Of a stretch of DNA of 64,000 bases, positions 35,301 to 45,535 are shown one piece after another. The stretch's first letter is position 1. Every line of letters begins with the position of its first letter. The DNA comes from Plectrocnemia conspersa. Taxonomy: Eukaryota > Arthropoda > Insecta > Trichoptera > Polycentropodidae. The position numbers and the translations under genes are program-made. The DNA lies in NCBI GenBank assembly GCA_009617715.1, contig VTFK01000069.1, positions 868,001-932,000 of the forward strand. The letters run 5' to 3'. The notes under the pieces are model-generated. The model did not search any database and had not been told where the DNA came from. It saw only the letters and a program-made list of their open reading frames with translations.

Positions 35301-37124
35301 GTAATACGCAGCAACATTTGTTATTGCTTTTGGGTCGTACTGTTGCAAGTTTGAAAAGTAAATACAAAAAACTTTTACATAGCTACAACGCGGATTAGTA
35401 AACTTTTAAGGATTTCGGTTTACATGATATTTAAAAAATCCAGTACTGTGTAAAATTGTAAATATTGTTATGCTTATTTAATTAAATATTAAAGGACATT
35501 TTTATATGCGTATGTTATTCACATAATGATTTACGAACCTTTCTTATATATTTAACTTTGATTTTAAAAGTGAGGCAAGTCCATATTATGTTTTTGTTTG
35601 AAAATTAAAGGTTTGCGTTTTAACTGATTTAAAAATATTAGTTAGCAAAAATAGACTTTTTTTATATTGTTTACGCTCTTTTTTTATAAAAATTTCATAT
35701 GCATTCGCGTTATTTAAACAAAAACCATGTTTTTAATTCGAACCAATAGACAACAATGAAAATGTTGATTTCCAGTTTTCAAGAGATTATTTGTAATAAG
35801 AAAAATTAGACAATCACTGAAAACTCTAGGGTTTAAAAATATTTACTACAAAAGTAAATCAGAATTATTTAATAATGCAACTTATTATGAAAAATGGAAT
35901 AGTAAAAAACGCGCATCAGTCAAGTGACAATGGAAAATACTAATCTAACTCTATTGAATTATTAGTATCCGTCAAGATAATCAACAAAAACCTATTAGAC
36001 AACAAGTCTCATATTATATAATGTCAGTTACATCAGTTCCTAAAAATAAAGCGGACTTACCGAAGTAAAATATTAAAAACAATCCGACTTTATCAATAAT
36101 AATGAAAAATAAAAGTTTTATTACTACTATCAGTACACCATAAATATATATATTTATGGAAAAGAAAGAGTGTGTCTTTAATAGTGGCAATAAACGGATC
36201 GCATCATAAGATTTCCTATCGAGCTCGACGGTTTACCGTTACATTCTTGTTAGAATCCACTACTATTTGCCTCTCAGCCATACACCGTGGGGGTGTTACC
36301 CTGCGCTTCTAAAGATATATTTACCATTTTATTTTTATTATATAATAATGCTCTTTTCTTGTAATAAATACAAATATTTTATTGCTTTTGTAAACAACAA
36401 TAGTAGAAACACAGTTAATAATGACTTTAATAATACTATTTATTTAAAAGATTTTGGAAATTCTGCGCAAAATTAAAAAAAATCAGATACGTAAGTAGCA
36501 AAATTATAGAATGAAGTTAGTGGTAATCTAGGTTAATCAAATTTATTCATTTAACAATCCAGGGCTGACGCCGATCCCCTATAAATAAAAATGGGAGGGG
36601 TGTCGCACAAAACGAAGAAAGAGATAAAGCATGCTAGTTTGTGTAAAGGTACTTCGTCCAGACGAGATGGGAATCTTATGAAGCAAACGGATCCTGTTTA
36701 TATAATCGATTTGAAAACAGTTCCTTCTTTATAATATTCAACGGCGTCAAATATTGCATACAAAGCAGTATTGTAATTAATTAGTTAATAAATTACCTTT
36801 GTATAAAATATTTTTTTTTAAAATAATCGTTTTATTTTTTTATTTTTTAGTACTCAAAAAAATCTCGAAAAATACGCTTTTAATAATTATTGGTAAATAT
36901 ATATGTATATTTGATCTTATTTTAAAATTACAATATACTATGTTTTTCTAACAAAGAAAAAATAATTTGATAAATATGTATTGCCAAGATGGAATTATGA
37001 CTTTGAATAGCTTTGATGGAAAAAAGTTTTTACACATCATGGATTTTTTTTAGAAAAATTCATTAAAAAATAAATATGCCATTTAATTTAATTTTATAAA
37101 AAAAACACACCAAGATTAAACATC

Positions 37125-37548
37125 TGTAGATTAAGCAAAAGTCATTTGGTCTGATGAAACTAATTTTTAAATGAAACTAGATTTTTTCTTCAAATAAAAA
37201 AATATTGAAAACTTGATTTATTTAAATAGTTTTTAAAATAATCATACTTTTAAAACTTTTTTTTCAATTTAATAATTCTAAAGATAAAGGAAAGATTATT
37301 TTGTGTCAAAGAGTTTGACGCTTTTAAAATGGGCTGCACAGTCACCGGACTTAAATTCTATAGAGCATTTATGGGTAAAATTAAAAGAAAATGTTGCCCA
37401 ACACAATTGCAAGCTCAAGATTAAGCTGCTAAATATTGAAGATGGAATGGAAAAAAATGTCTCCATTTACACGCAAGTCATTAGTGACAGTATGCCAAAA
37501 ATTATTGAAGCTGTATGTATAGCTAAGGGTGGGCCTATTAAATATTAA
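37125..37548 (+). pseudogene. Tc1/mariner transposase remnant, catalytic ends
   Basis: AKVIWSDET-like codons at 37135-37161 give the first catalytic Asp (37153-37155). After a stretch rich in stops and A/T, a clean frame resumes before 37303 and ends at a natural stop at 37546-37548. It contains LLKWAAQSPDLNSIEHLW (catalytic Glu at 37363-37365) and the typical C-terminus DSMPKIIEAVCIAKGG. The W.AQSPDLN.IE.LW and DSMP......A..KGG..KY pattern is diagnostic for DD34E Tc1 elements. The segment with the second Asp is degraded, so the element is inactive. The last 80 codons are remarkably intact compared with the rest. Confidence 0.85.
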
Positions 37549-38007
37549 AAATAAGCTTAAATATTTTTACGATTTTTTAAGATTTAACAAATTTATTGTG
37601 ATGCCTAATTAATATAGCCAAGGTTTTTATTTAAATTATATATTGCTTTGAAATTCTTTTTATCAAAAAAGTAAAGCAAAATATATGTTTTTTAACTGAA
37701 CTAAAATCATAGTTATATTAAAGCAATTAATAACAACTAATAATGAATCATAAATATTATTATTTAATAATATATATAGAGAGAGAATTTAGCTTTCCAG
37801 CTAGATAATATATTTTCAATTAAATTATTTATTTTGACAAGGCCGACAGTTAAGCTCTCAAACACACTTCAAATAATGTATTATAAACTAATTTGCCATT
37901 TAATAATTCATTTAAATAAAATTAAACCAATATATTATATATTTGCCATTCTCATTAAAATGGCGATACCTCAAAAGTTAATAATAAATATAATAAAATT
38001 AACTCAC

Positions 38008-38199
38008 CTCAGCTGGAAAGGCGTACCCATTGATACTGTGCTCTGAACCTAACTCATCGTGAAGACCATAATGGATGTGGATCTCGTGGAATTGATACTT
38101 GTACGACAACGGACCTCCTGTGATGTTAATGTGATGTCGCGTGTCGTTCTCGACGGTGAATATCACCGAATGGCCAGTGTTTGAAATCATGCCATTTAT
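38008..38199 (-). CDS. CA10-like: Carbonic anhydrase-related protein (CA10/CA11-like), internal exon B with zinc-site region
   Basis: This exon has 64 codons on the minus strand, phase 0 at both ends, with acceptor TTTCAG (38200-38205) and donor GTGAGT (38002-38007). It begins INGMISNTGHSVIF and ends GYAFPAE. His10 of the exon corresponds to the proton-shuttle His64 of human CAII. IHIHYG holds His41 (38077-38079) and His43 (38071-38073), which align with zinc ligands His94 and His96. GSEH holds the Glu106 equivalent. GGPLSYKYQFHEI and GSEHSINGYAFPAE are typical CARP blocks. Two N-glycosylation sequons are present (Asn18-Asp-Thr and Asn25-Ile-Thr), as expected for a secreted protein. Human CA10 has Arg at the first ligand position; this insect protein keeps His there. 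The third ligand position falls in the next exon. Confidence 0.98.
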
Positions 38200-38339
38200 C
38201 TGAAAGCAAACATACATCGGTATTAAGATCGCAATCGTCTGAGGTTTCAGGACATGCTTAAAATAAGTTTTCGTTGGTAATAAATATATAAGCAATCGAT
38301 TATCCGATGGTTACGATACTAGTTAAAATATATTTAAAT

Positions 38340-38600
38340 TAAATTAAGTAACTCGCCAGTGGGGAAAATTTTGCGAGTTTTTTTGTTCATGGAAACGGCG
38401 AGCGGTCGGTAGATAACTGTGAAATATTGCCCCGACCTTTAATGGTTTAATTGTTACGATCGTCTAACTTTTCCATGAACCCTCTGCGCGATGGCAACCC
38501 TGTTATTAATATGTCAAATTCAAAACAGATAACCAAGTGATTCATTGCCAGAGTTATTACCGGTGTTTAAATCGCTCTTGACGTTTTAAGTTAACAAAGA
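38340..38600. promoter_or_regulatory. Island just upstream of CARP exon B
   Basis: This intronic block lies 140-400 bp before the acceptor of exon B. It holds an inverted TTCATGGAAA/TTTCCATGAA pair (about 38387 and 38469) and CGGCGAGCGGTCGGTAG. It could be a splicing-linked or enhancer element. Confidence 0.28.
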
Positions 38601-39289
38601 GCGAAATTAAATTAATTATAATATAATAAATAAATTTACGCTCACAGCAATTTAATACATTAATGTGTTAAATATATACTTTATTATTAAATGACATATT
38701 CTCAATTATTAAAATTATTTAAATAATAATAATAATCAGCTACTTAAATACTAATTATTTATTAACTTAAAGCTTAACTTTTGTTATTCAGAGAAATTAA
38801 TAATTCAACTTTTACAGTGCATAGAATCGATATTTCTGGTTATTTGAAAGACGTGAAATTTGCAAATTTTTAAGGTTATACTATTCTTACTAACTATAAG
38901 TTTATAGTTTTATTGACAGCATTTATTAAATATCAAAAAAATATTTTTCAAAATTGATATTTTTTTAAATATCTATTTTGCAACTTTAGCAGTTTGATTT
39001 TTAATAGCTGCAAATTGTTTTAAAATGCACTGGAAATGGCACGCAGCGGTTTTTTTGGGTTATAAGAGTTCTTGACAAGTCGTTAACTCTTGATAAATTT
39101 TTTTTTAATTGTAAAAATAGCTGGCATTAGAGACATGTAGTACAAAATTTACCGTAGCAAATAGACAGTTAAGAATAAGCACTTTTAATTTAATGCCAAA
39201 ATAAGTATGACAGAAAGTCAGTGATATATATTACTATCATTTACTTATATCTTTTGCCTACAATGTCACCTTGTAAAGCAGCATAAACG

Positions 39290-39780
39290 ATGTGTTCTAT
39301 CTAAAAATTACCCCAAATCGAGTCGGTCGTAGGAGCGTGCGACCTACACGCCGCAAGGTGAACTCAATTTGCGTTCCGCGGGCCGTGTAACGGTTAAAAA
39401 TAAACGATTGGCCGTTTCGCCCATGCAAAGTTGGGGCAAAATAGATGCGACTTTCCTTTATTCAACGAGAGAACACACAGAGAGGTAAATTAAACTGGCT
39501 GCTTGCAGGCGGGCAGTGATTTAGTTTTTATTGCTGCGCTGGGAATATTCCCGCGTGGGGGCACCGCTCGTTTCACTAACATTAACTACCGATGAATCTG
39601 CAAGAACACGGCTGGAAAAAGAGAGAGAGGTCTCCGTTATAAATTATACAAGATTCGGGGGAAAAAAATAATAATAACGCTTGGAGGAGCCCTTTGTCGC
39701 GCGGATTCTGAGGCCAGATCTCCTTCCGGAGATTACACGAGAAATATCGTCTTAATTTGTTGCGTATAGTGTTTTGGAAA
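39290..39780. promoter_or_regulatory. CpG-rich island, candidate cis-regulatory element
   Basis: A sharp compositional block includes GCGTGCGACCTACACGCCGC, GCGTTCCGCGGGCCGTG and TTGTCGCGCGG, plus a GAGAGAGAGG run at 39619 that resembles a GAGA-factor site. No coding signal is recognised. Confidence 0.35.
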
Positions 39781-40199
39781 TTTTATAATTAAAGTAATGC
39801 CAAGAGATACTTTTTAGGACTGAAAATGTTGCGCCAGCAATTAACAATATTTTTCTTTCTTAATCGTTTAAGTATGACAATTTTTATTTTTTCAATTACT
39901 TCAACTTATATAATATTATTTATTCTTCGCTGTAAATATTATTTATGCAAAAATAGCTATAGTGTATTTAAACTAAAATAGTTATTTTTATAACTTTAAA
40001 GCTTACAAACTATTTTGGTTCAGCAAAATATAAATACATTTACAGACATTATATTTAATATACATGTTACTGACATATAACCATTTTTATGTTTACAATT
40101 ATTTTCAAGCTAAAATCAATAAAAAAAATAATAACATATAACAAAGCATTTATAGTTATACTTTAAGAGAGAAAAATGAAAAATCCTTTACAATATAAA

Positions 40200-40480
40200 A
40201 ATTAAATGTTAATTTGATTACTTTTTATTGGGGAGCTGGAATTAAATCTTTAGCTTATAAAGCAATATGTGCTTTGACATTTTTTTTTGTATTTTAATTT
40301 ATTGTTGTTTTTATCATAGTCACTGATACATGAAATTCGTGGGTTTTGCAAGATATTTTTATACTATTTTCTTGAATGAAAATTATATTTAAGAGTTAAT
40401 ATGCACATTTTTAAGATAAGTATTTTACAAAAAGGTGTATTATTTATTGTTTTTATAGCTTTTAAAAAATAATTGTGGTC
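40200..40480 (-). repeat. Interspersed AT-rich repeat family, inverted copy
   Basis: AGCTTATAAAGCAATATGTG, then GTTGTTTTTATCATAGTCAC and TGATACATGAA, are the reverse complement of blocks at 44.81-44.90 kb (AAAGCACATATTGCTTTATA; TTCATGTATTAGAGACAATG; ATAAAAACAAC). A TTTTTAAGATAAGTATTTTAC block at its end recurs at 51.39 kb as TTTTTAAGATAAGTATCTTAC. Confidence 0.55.
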
Positions 40481-41279
40481 TTACAAAGGTCTGTTAGTGA
40501 GTGTTTTGGCACAAAAATTTTACAAATATTAATAGCATCAATGTTTTAATATAAATTGAAGAAATTTATGAAATCTTGCGAAATTATTCTTAAAGATGTA
40601 AAAATCGTATCTGATATTTCAGAAATAACGGTCACAGAAAGCAGAATAATATTTATTAAAAGCGAAGAAAAATTTAGAATTTCTATAATTTTTCTTGCTT
40701 AAGAGTTAATTATTAGTTTTCATCACTTTTTACCAATTTTATGTATTCAAAATTTTGGTAATGAAAGAAGCAATATTGTTCAATCTTTTTGACAAAGAAT
40801 TATCTAACGATATAATGAAATAACTTCATATAAAAAAATTTTAAAACAGTTTTCGGGTCAAAAAAATAATCAAATTGTAAATAATTATTAAAAATAATAA
40901 ATAATTATGTGAAAAAATGTAAATAAAAATACAAAAAATTGTGTAAAAAAATATTTATAAATATTTTTTTATTATGTAAATTCTATTTACCCTTCATTTT
41001 ATATAAATAAAATTGTTTACATATACTAATAATATTAACTCTTAATTGGTTATATTAAGGAAAATGCCTAATTTATTATTACGTACGTTTCAATCAGAAC
41101 ACGCCATATCAGCTTTTTAAAATTACCAGAATTAAGATCAGCTGCGATTGAATTAATTTAGAAAAATTTATGATACATTTTATCGAATTTATTTTATATA
41201 ATATTTGGAACCATTTTGATATACATACAGATCAGATCCATATCGGCGTTTGTTTTGTATAAATAAAATACATGTGATC

Positions 41280-41720
41280 AAATTATTGAACAGATTGAAA
41301 TAAAATCTCTCCGTCTTGAAAGATCGAATACAAAAACGTAACACAAACTTCACAAAAATTTGCGACGCACGCCTGTTTTTGAAATAAACGGTAAACGACA
41401 ATACAGGATAGGTTTTTATAGAATTTTGTTTCGTTCAACAAACGAATTCTGTGAATTTCGGGCATAGTAGCAACGGCCGATTTTATTCACAAATATTTTT
41501 TGAATGCGTAAAAGCATTTTTTGTTTTATTGTCTTGCATTTAAAAACAAAATTAAGGTGTCCCATTAGCGCGCAAAAGCCGAAATCGGTCAATATATCGA
41601 CCGACGATATTAAAGCCTATAATTCAATACCTATCCATAATATAATCATCCTTAGCATCAAAATATGTCGTCAAGGAAGCTCTTTGGTTAATATATTGAG
41701 CACATGAAATAAAGTTGTCG
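41280..41720. repeat. Diverged repeat pair, copy 2 (partner at 14.1-14.4 kb)
   Basis: This copy is collinear with 14115-14420 over the TTTGCGAC, TCAACAAACGAATTCTGTGA and AAAAGCATTTTTTG blocks, and more weakly over the sequence after them. Its right part is shared with the 16-bp-TIR element starting at 41561. Confidence 0.5.
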
Positions 41721-42065
41721 CTATCGGCCAAAAAACAATAAAATCAAAAATCAAAATAAAACATTGCAAAAATCTTAAATAATTATTTTTTAATATTATT
41801 TCTTTATATGTTTGTAATATATTTAAAACAATAAATTATATTTTTGTGCCATTATTTAATCATTTATTATTTATTAAATATATTCCTAAAATATGACCCT
41901 AAGTGGTAAATGGTCAATATATCAACCAACAGAAATTTTAAAATTTCCAAAAACAATTTTTTTTAATTTTTTTGTATCAAAATTACTCTTTATATATAAT
42001 AAAAATTTTAAAAAAGTAATTTTTCAACCCTTAATTCTAAAATATTTAATTTGCGCGCTAAAGGG
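41561..42065. mobile_element. Small element with 16-bp terminal inverted repeats
   Basis: CCCATTAGCGCGCAAA at 41561-41576 and the complement of 42050-42065 (CCCTTTAGCGCGCAAA) match at 15 of 16 positions, and their G+C content is far above the flanks. Inside, GGTCAATATATCGACCGAC (41588 on) recurs as GGTCAATATATCAACCAAC (41912 on). A target duplication is not clear. The left part overlaps a repeat shared with 14.1-14.4 kb, so the element may sit within or derive from that repeat. Confidence 0.5.
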
Positions 42066-42509
42066 ATACAGACGGCACTTGTCAATCAGATAAATTGAAA
42101 CGAAAAACGATTACCTATAATGCTCAAGTATATAAATTGTTTCATTTTTTTAAATTTTCTTTGAGAAAGTATAAGCAAATATTTTACGAATATTTTATCA
42201 ATATTCGGAATATTCATATAGATGCACATTATTAAATTCGATTGAGAGCTTTAATGACAACCTAAGAAGTGCTGCGTCAGAAAAATACCGGGAGGGATAC
42301 TTCGCTCACGTCGGACATGACACCAGAATAAGAAGAATCATTGTTTCATGATGCATTTGCTATTTATTTTGTAAATTTTATATTTTTTAACCAACGTAAA
42401 AGACTTTTTTTTTTCTTGAAACAGATTACGCTACTTCGTATTTTTTAATATCTAATTAAAATTCATGGTTTTCAAAGTTTAAGGAATATATCATAAACTT
42501 TTATTCGAA

Positions 42510-42800
42510 CTCGTCAATGCGTCCGTATCGCTTGGTGCAGCAGTGCACTTTACGACTCAAGTCGTCAACTTTTAATTATTCACTAATTATAATAAAGACC
42601 TTTGCCGGCTTTCGAACCATCTTTTGCGGAGAACCGTAAGTCTTTTTACGGCAGAATTTTTTTTACGGCGATGGCCTCTCGGCTTCTCGTAAATCACGAC
42701 TTTTATATTTTTGCGCTTGAGCCAATGGCCGCCGAGTTATGAGCCATTCGCCAGAATGAATCCGAATGAGAACTGTTCGAAAACATAAACTTGATTTGTG
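42510..42800. promoter_or_regulatory. CpG-rich island with small TTACGG hairpin
   Basis: CCGTAAG and TTTACGG (42634-42651) form a short hairpin, and a third TTTACGG copy follows at 42662. The rest (GGCCTCTCGGCTTCTCG, ATGGCCGCCGAG) is G+C-rich without coding similarity. Confidence 0.28.
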
Positions 42801-43059
42801 CGCGAGCGTAAATAAATTGGCAAAGCTATACATTGGCATTTTGTAAATATTCTGGAACGATCGAAAGGATATGGGGTTGCGATTGCTTTGTTAACAGGAT
42901 ATGAAGATCACTGGAGTATTGGCAATTACTTTGATTTCAAATCAAAATATTTGATAGAACAGGCTTTAAAAATAATTTTACTCTGCTAAGTCATGATCGA
43001 ATCGACAATGACACTGTCAAAAAAGCCTGTGTCAGAAAAGATTATATTAACACTTCACC

Positions 43060-43620
43060 CTCGCTCTAAAAAAGACGTTATTCGTAAGATTTATATTTAT
43101 ATTTCGCCCTAAGTTAAAGACAAACTTTTTTGGGCCTGATTTGGTTTTCGATTTAATTTTGAAAGGTTGCGAAGTCAGTGACTTTGCATTATAAAGCGTA
43201 TTTTTTATCTGATTCTTGAAGCGTCATTATTTCTTGATTTTTGGAAATGGACAAAAGTCACCCCTCTTCCTAAAAGGTGTAACAAATTATGCATCAAGAA
43301 CTTTAGACTAATCACAGTCCTGTTAGCTCTTGCAAACTTATTAAAAATAATTAATAAATATACTAAAGATTATTATGTATCTATAGATTCTATAGATATG
43401 TTTTCAATCACTCTTGACAATTTTTTTTGGACCAACAGATTCATTAAAACTGTGATAAAATATCATGAAGCAGAACTACAAGTAGAAGTCATTTAAATTG
43501 ATTTTGATAAGGCCTTGTAAAATGATTGTCAAGAGTTATCGATAATTAAATTGTCGGAACTTGGTTGCTCAAATGATCTAACTTGATTATTTGAGCGATT
43601 GTATAAAGTCTAAAAGATAT
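43060..43620 (+). pseudogene. Non-LTR retrotransposon reverse transcriptase remnant
   Basis: At 43231-43275 the plus strand reads FLDFWKWTKVTPLPKR, then NFRLITVLLALANLLK. This matches the P..WK.A.V.P..K.......YRPI.LL....K..E segment at the start of jockey/RTE-like reverse transcriptases. VEVI then stop then IDFDKAL (43484-43517) matches the ..DF.KAFD block with the catalytic Asp. LSELGCS matches the (L)..LG(F/I) segment after it. Stops and the loss of the FADD block show it is 5'- and 3'-truncated and dead. I cannot fix the clade. Confidence 0.65.
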
Positions 43621-43789
43621 TTACCCTTTCAATTTTAATATTATATGATTTCGACCTTTTTATATACTATGGATTATTTTTTTAAAATCGTAACACATTT
43701 ATGTGACATATAATATTACGATGCTCTTAATGTAAATAAATAAATAAAATGCCTATATTTATATATGTAAACATATTATTATACAAATA

Positions 43790-44090
43790 TCGCACCCATA
43801 CACGTGTTTACCTTAACCAAGATTCACGCAGCCTCTCCCCAAACCAGAGAGCTGATCTAATTTGCGCGTTATCACCTCGATCGTTCCAGGTGAGAAGGGC
43901 TGATAACGATAATTTTCCACGCACCGCAACAATAACGGCGGAAAAGTTTCACACACACATACGCAATTTCCTCCATATTTTCCCGGTCTGGCCCTGAGGG
44001 AAGGCGGCGCGGTGTTTAAGCAACAAATTTCAATCGCGAAATGCCCCAAGGCGCCCCTGACTTACCTACCTAACGCTAAATGGAAACGTC
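43790..44090. promoter_or_regulatory. CpG-rich island, candidate cis-regulatory element
   Basis: It contains AAGGCGGCGCGGTGTTTAAG, GGCGCGTT-like and AATAACGGCGG words. Open frames of about 80 codons on both strands overlap one another; neither has a recognisable motif. Confidence 0.28.
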
Positions 44091-44779
44091 AAGATCACGA
44101 TACTGTGCTTTCACTGTTTTGGATACAATAATAACTTAGGGACATAATTATGTGGGGCACCATTGGGCCGAAAGATTGCTATTTTGGTGCACCTCAGTAA
44201 TTGACAATGGTTAGCTGGTACAGTTTAATATCTAATTGGTATATTAAATAATGAAATATATAAGAAAAACTTGTTTTTGACGTAAAAAATAGCACAACAA
44301 CAAAAACAGAGATTTATATATAAATTTATAAGACAATTAAAAAACCATATTATTAATTTCTACATATTAAAAATATTTTTATTTATATATTAAAGATCAA
44401 CGCATCAATAAATAATGCGTTGTACATTTTAAACCAATTAAAATCTGTGTTATAAACTTAATAGCTTAATTTACATAATGAAAATCACTACAAGATTGTT
44501 CAATTGGAATTGAAGTCAAGCTTTAAATAACTGTGTTAACATCCGGATTTTGAGATGAAATTTAATAAACCTAATATTAAACTTTGCCCTAAAGAGATTA
44601 CTACTATAGCAACATTCAGACCGATATCAAACACGTTTATATTAAAAAACAAAATCTTAATATACAAACAATTACACAGACTATCAATACAAATAAAGTC
44701 ACCCAAAATAATGCTATGAAAATAATATATAAAATAGCTTTTTATACTAATCTTAAAAAACTATATATTAGTCAAATAC

Positions 44780-45130
44780 CAACAATATAAGAACATTGTC
44801 ATTTTCATACACTACAATATTCATGTATTAGAGACAATGATAAAAACAACCTTAAATTTAAATATTATTAAAAAATGCTAAAGCACATATTGCTTTATAA
44901 ACTAAGGATCACATATCAGTGGTCTTGGATCAATAGATAATTGTACTTAAATTATCATTTAATTAATTCTTATTTTTATATTTTTTCTTTTTCTTTCACT
45001 AAAATTGTTAAGGATTCCTTAACTGACCTTCATTTTATATTCTCACTTTTTATTATATTTAAGCTAATAGAAAAATTGTAAAGATGAAGTTAATTATAAA
45101 CTGGTATCATGTATTATATAAATTAGTATG
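44780..45130 (+). repeat. Interspersed AT-rich repeat family, direct copy 1
   Basis: AAAGCACATATTGCTTTATA, GATCACATATCAGTGGTCTT, AAAATTGTAAAGATGAAG and TTATAAACTGGTATCATGTA align in order with the next copy about 400 bp downstream. The left half is the complement of the 40.2-kb copy. Confidence 0.55.
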
Positions 45131-45249
45131 TTTGTAAAATAAATTATATAAAAAATCGCAATGTTATAGAATTAACTTATAAGTAACTTTCACCATGAAA
45201 TTTCATCTGTACGCTAGATTCAAATGACATATGTCTTTCACAAAACATT

Positions 45250-45535
45250 TATGCTCAAAAACAGTTGATATCATCAAAGCATATATTGCTTTAAAATATT
45301 GAGAACACATATGAATGCTTTCAGATTTTCAGACAATTATAATTTAATTATCACCTAATCCTTTACATGTATTAATATTTTAAAATGTATTTAGTTTATT
45401 TTTATTCAAGTTGTAATCATTACAGTTTTAATCATATTGTAGAATATAACAAAATTGTAAGCATGTAAATAGTTATAGACCAGTAAATTGTATTGTATAT
45501 AATAATTTGTAAAATTAATATCATGTTAAAATAAA
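45250..45535 (+). repeat. Interspersed AT-rich repeat family, direct copy 2
   Basis: AAAGCATATATTGCTTTAAA, GAACACATATGAATGCTTTC, AAAATTGTAAGCATGTAA and TTATAGACCAGTAAATTGTA correspond block by block to 44880-45130. Together the two copies look like an old tandem duplication. Confidence 0.55.

Larger units (their letters stand above)
8099..38007 (-). other. 29.9-kb intron between CARP exons B and C
   Basis: The intron is bounded by the donor GTGAGT after exon B and the acceptor TTTCAG before exon C. It is AT-rich, with scattered CpG-rich islands (12.5, 15.3, 16.8, 18.2, 21.9, 25.8, 31.0 and 34.8 kb). Decayed transposons occur at 22.7, 25.1, 33.6 and 37.1 kb, MITEs at 14.75 and 28.9 kb, a tandem array at 11.6-12.3 kb, and a chemoreceptor-like fragment at 18.6 kb. 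The intervals 8.4-9.9, 19.8-20.9, 23.8-24.7, 26.1-26.8, 27.5-28.8, 29.8-30.9 and 35.4-36.1 kb are low-complexity AT-rich DNA in which I see nothing interpretable apart from the small hairpin at 9.04 kb. Confidence 0.9.
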
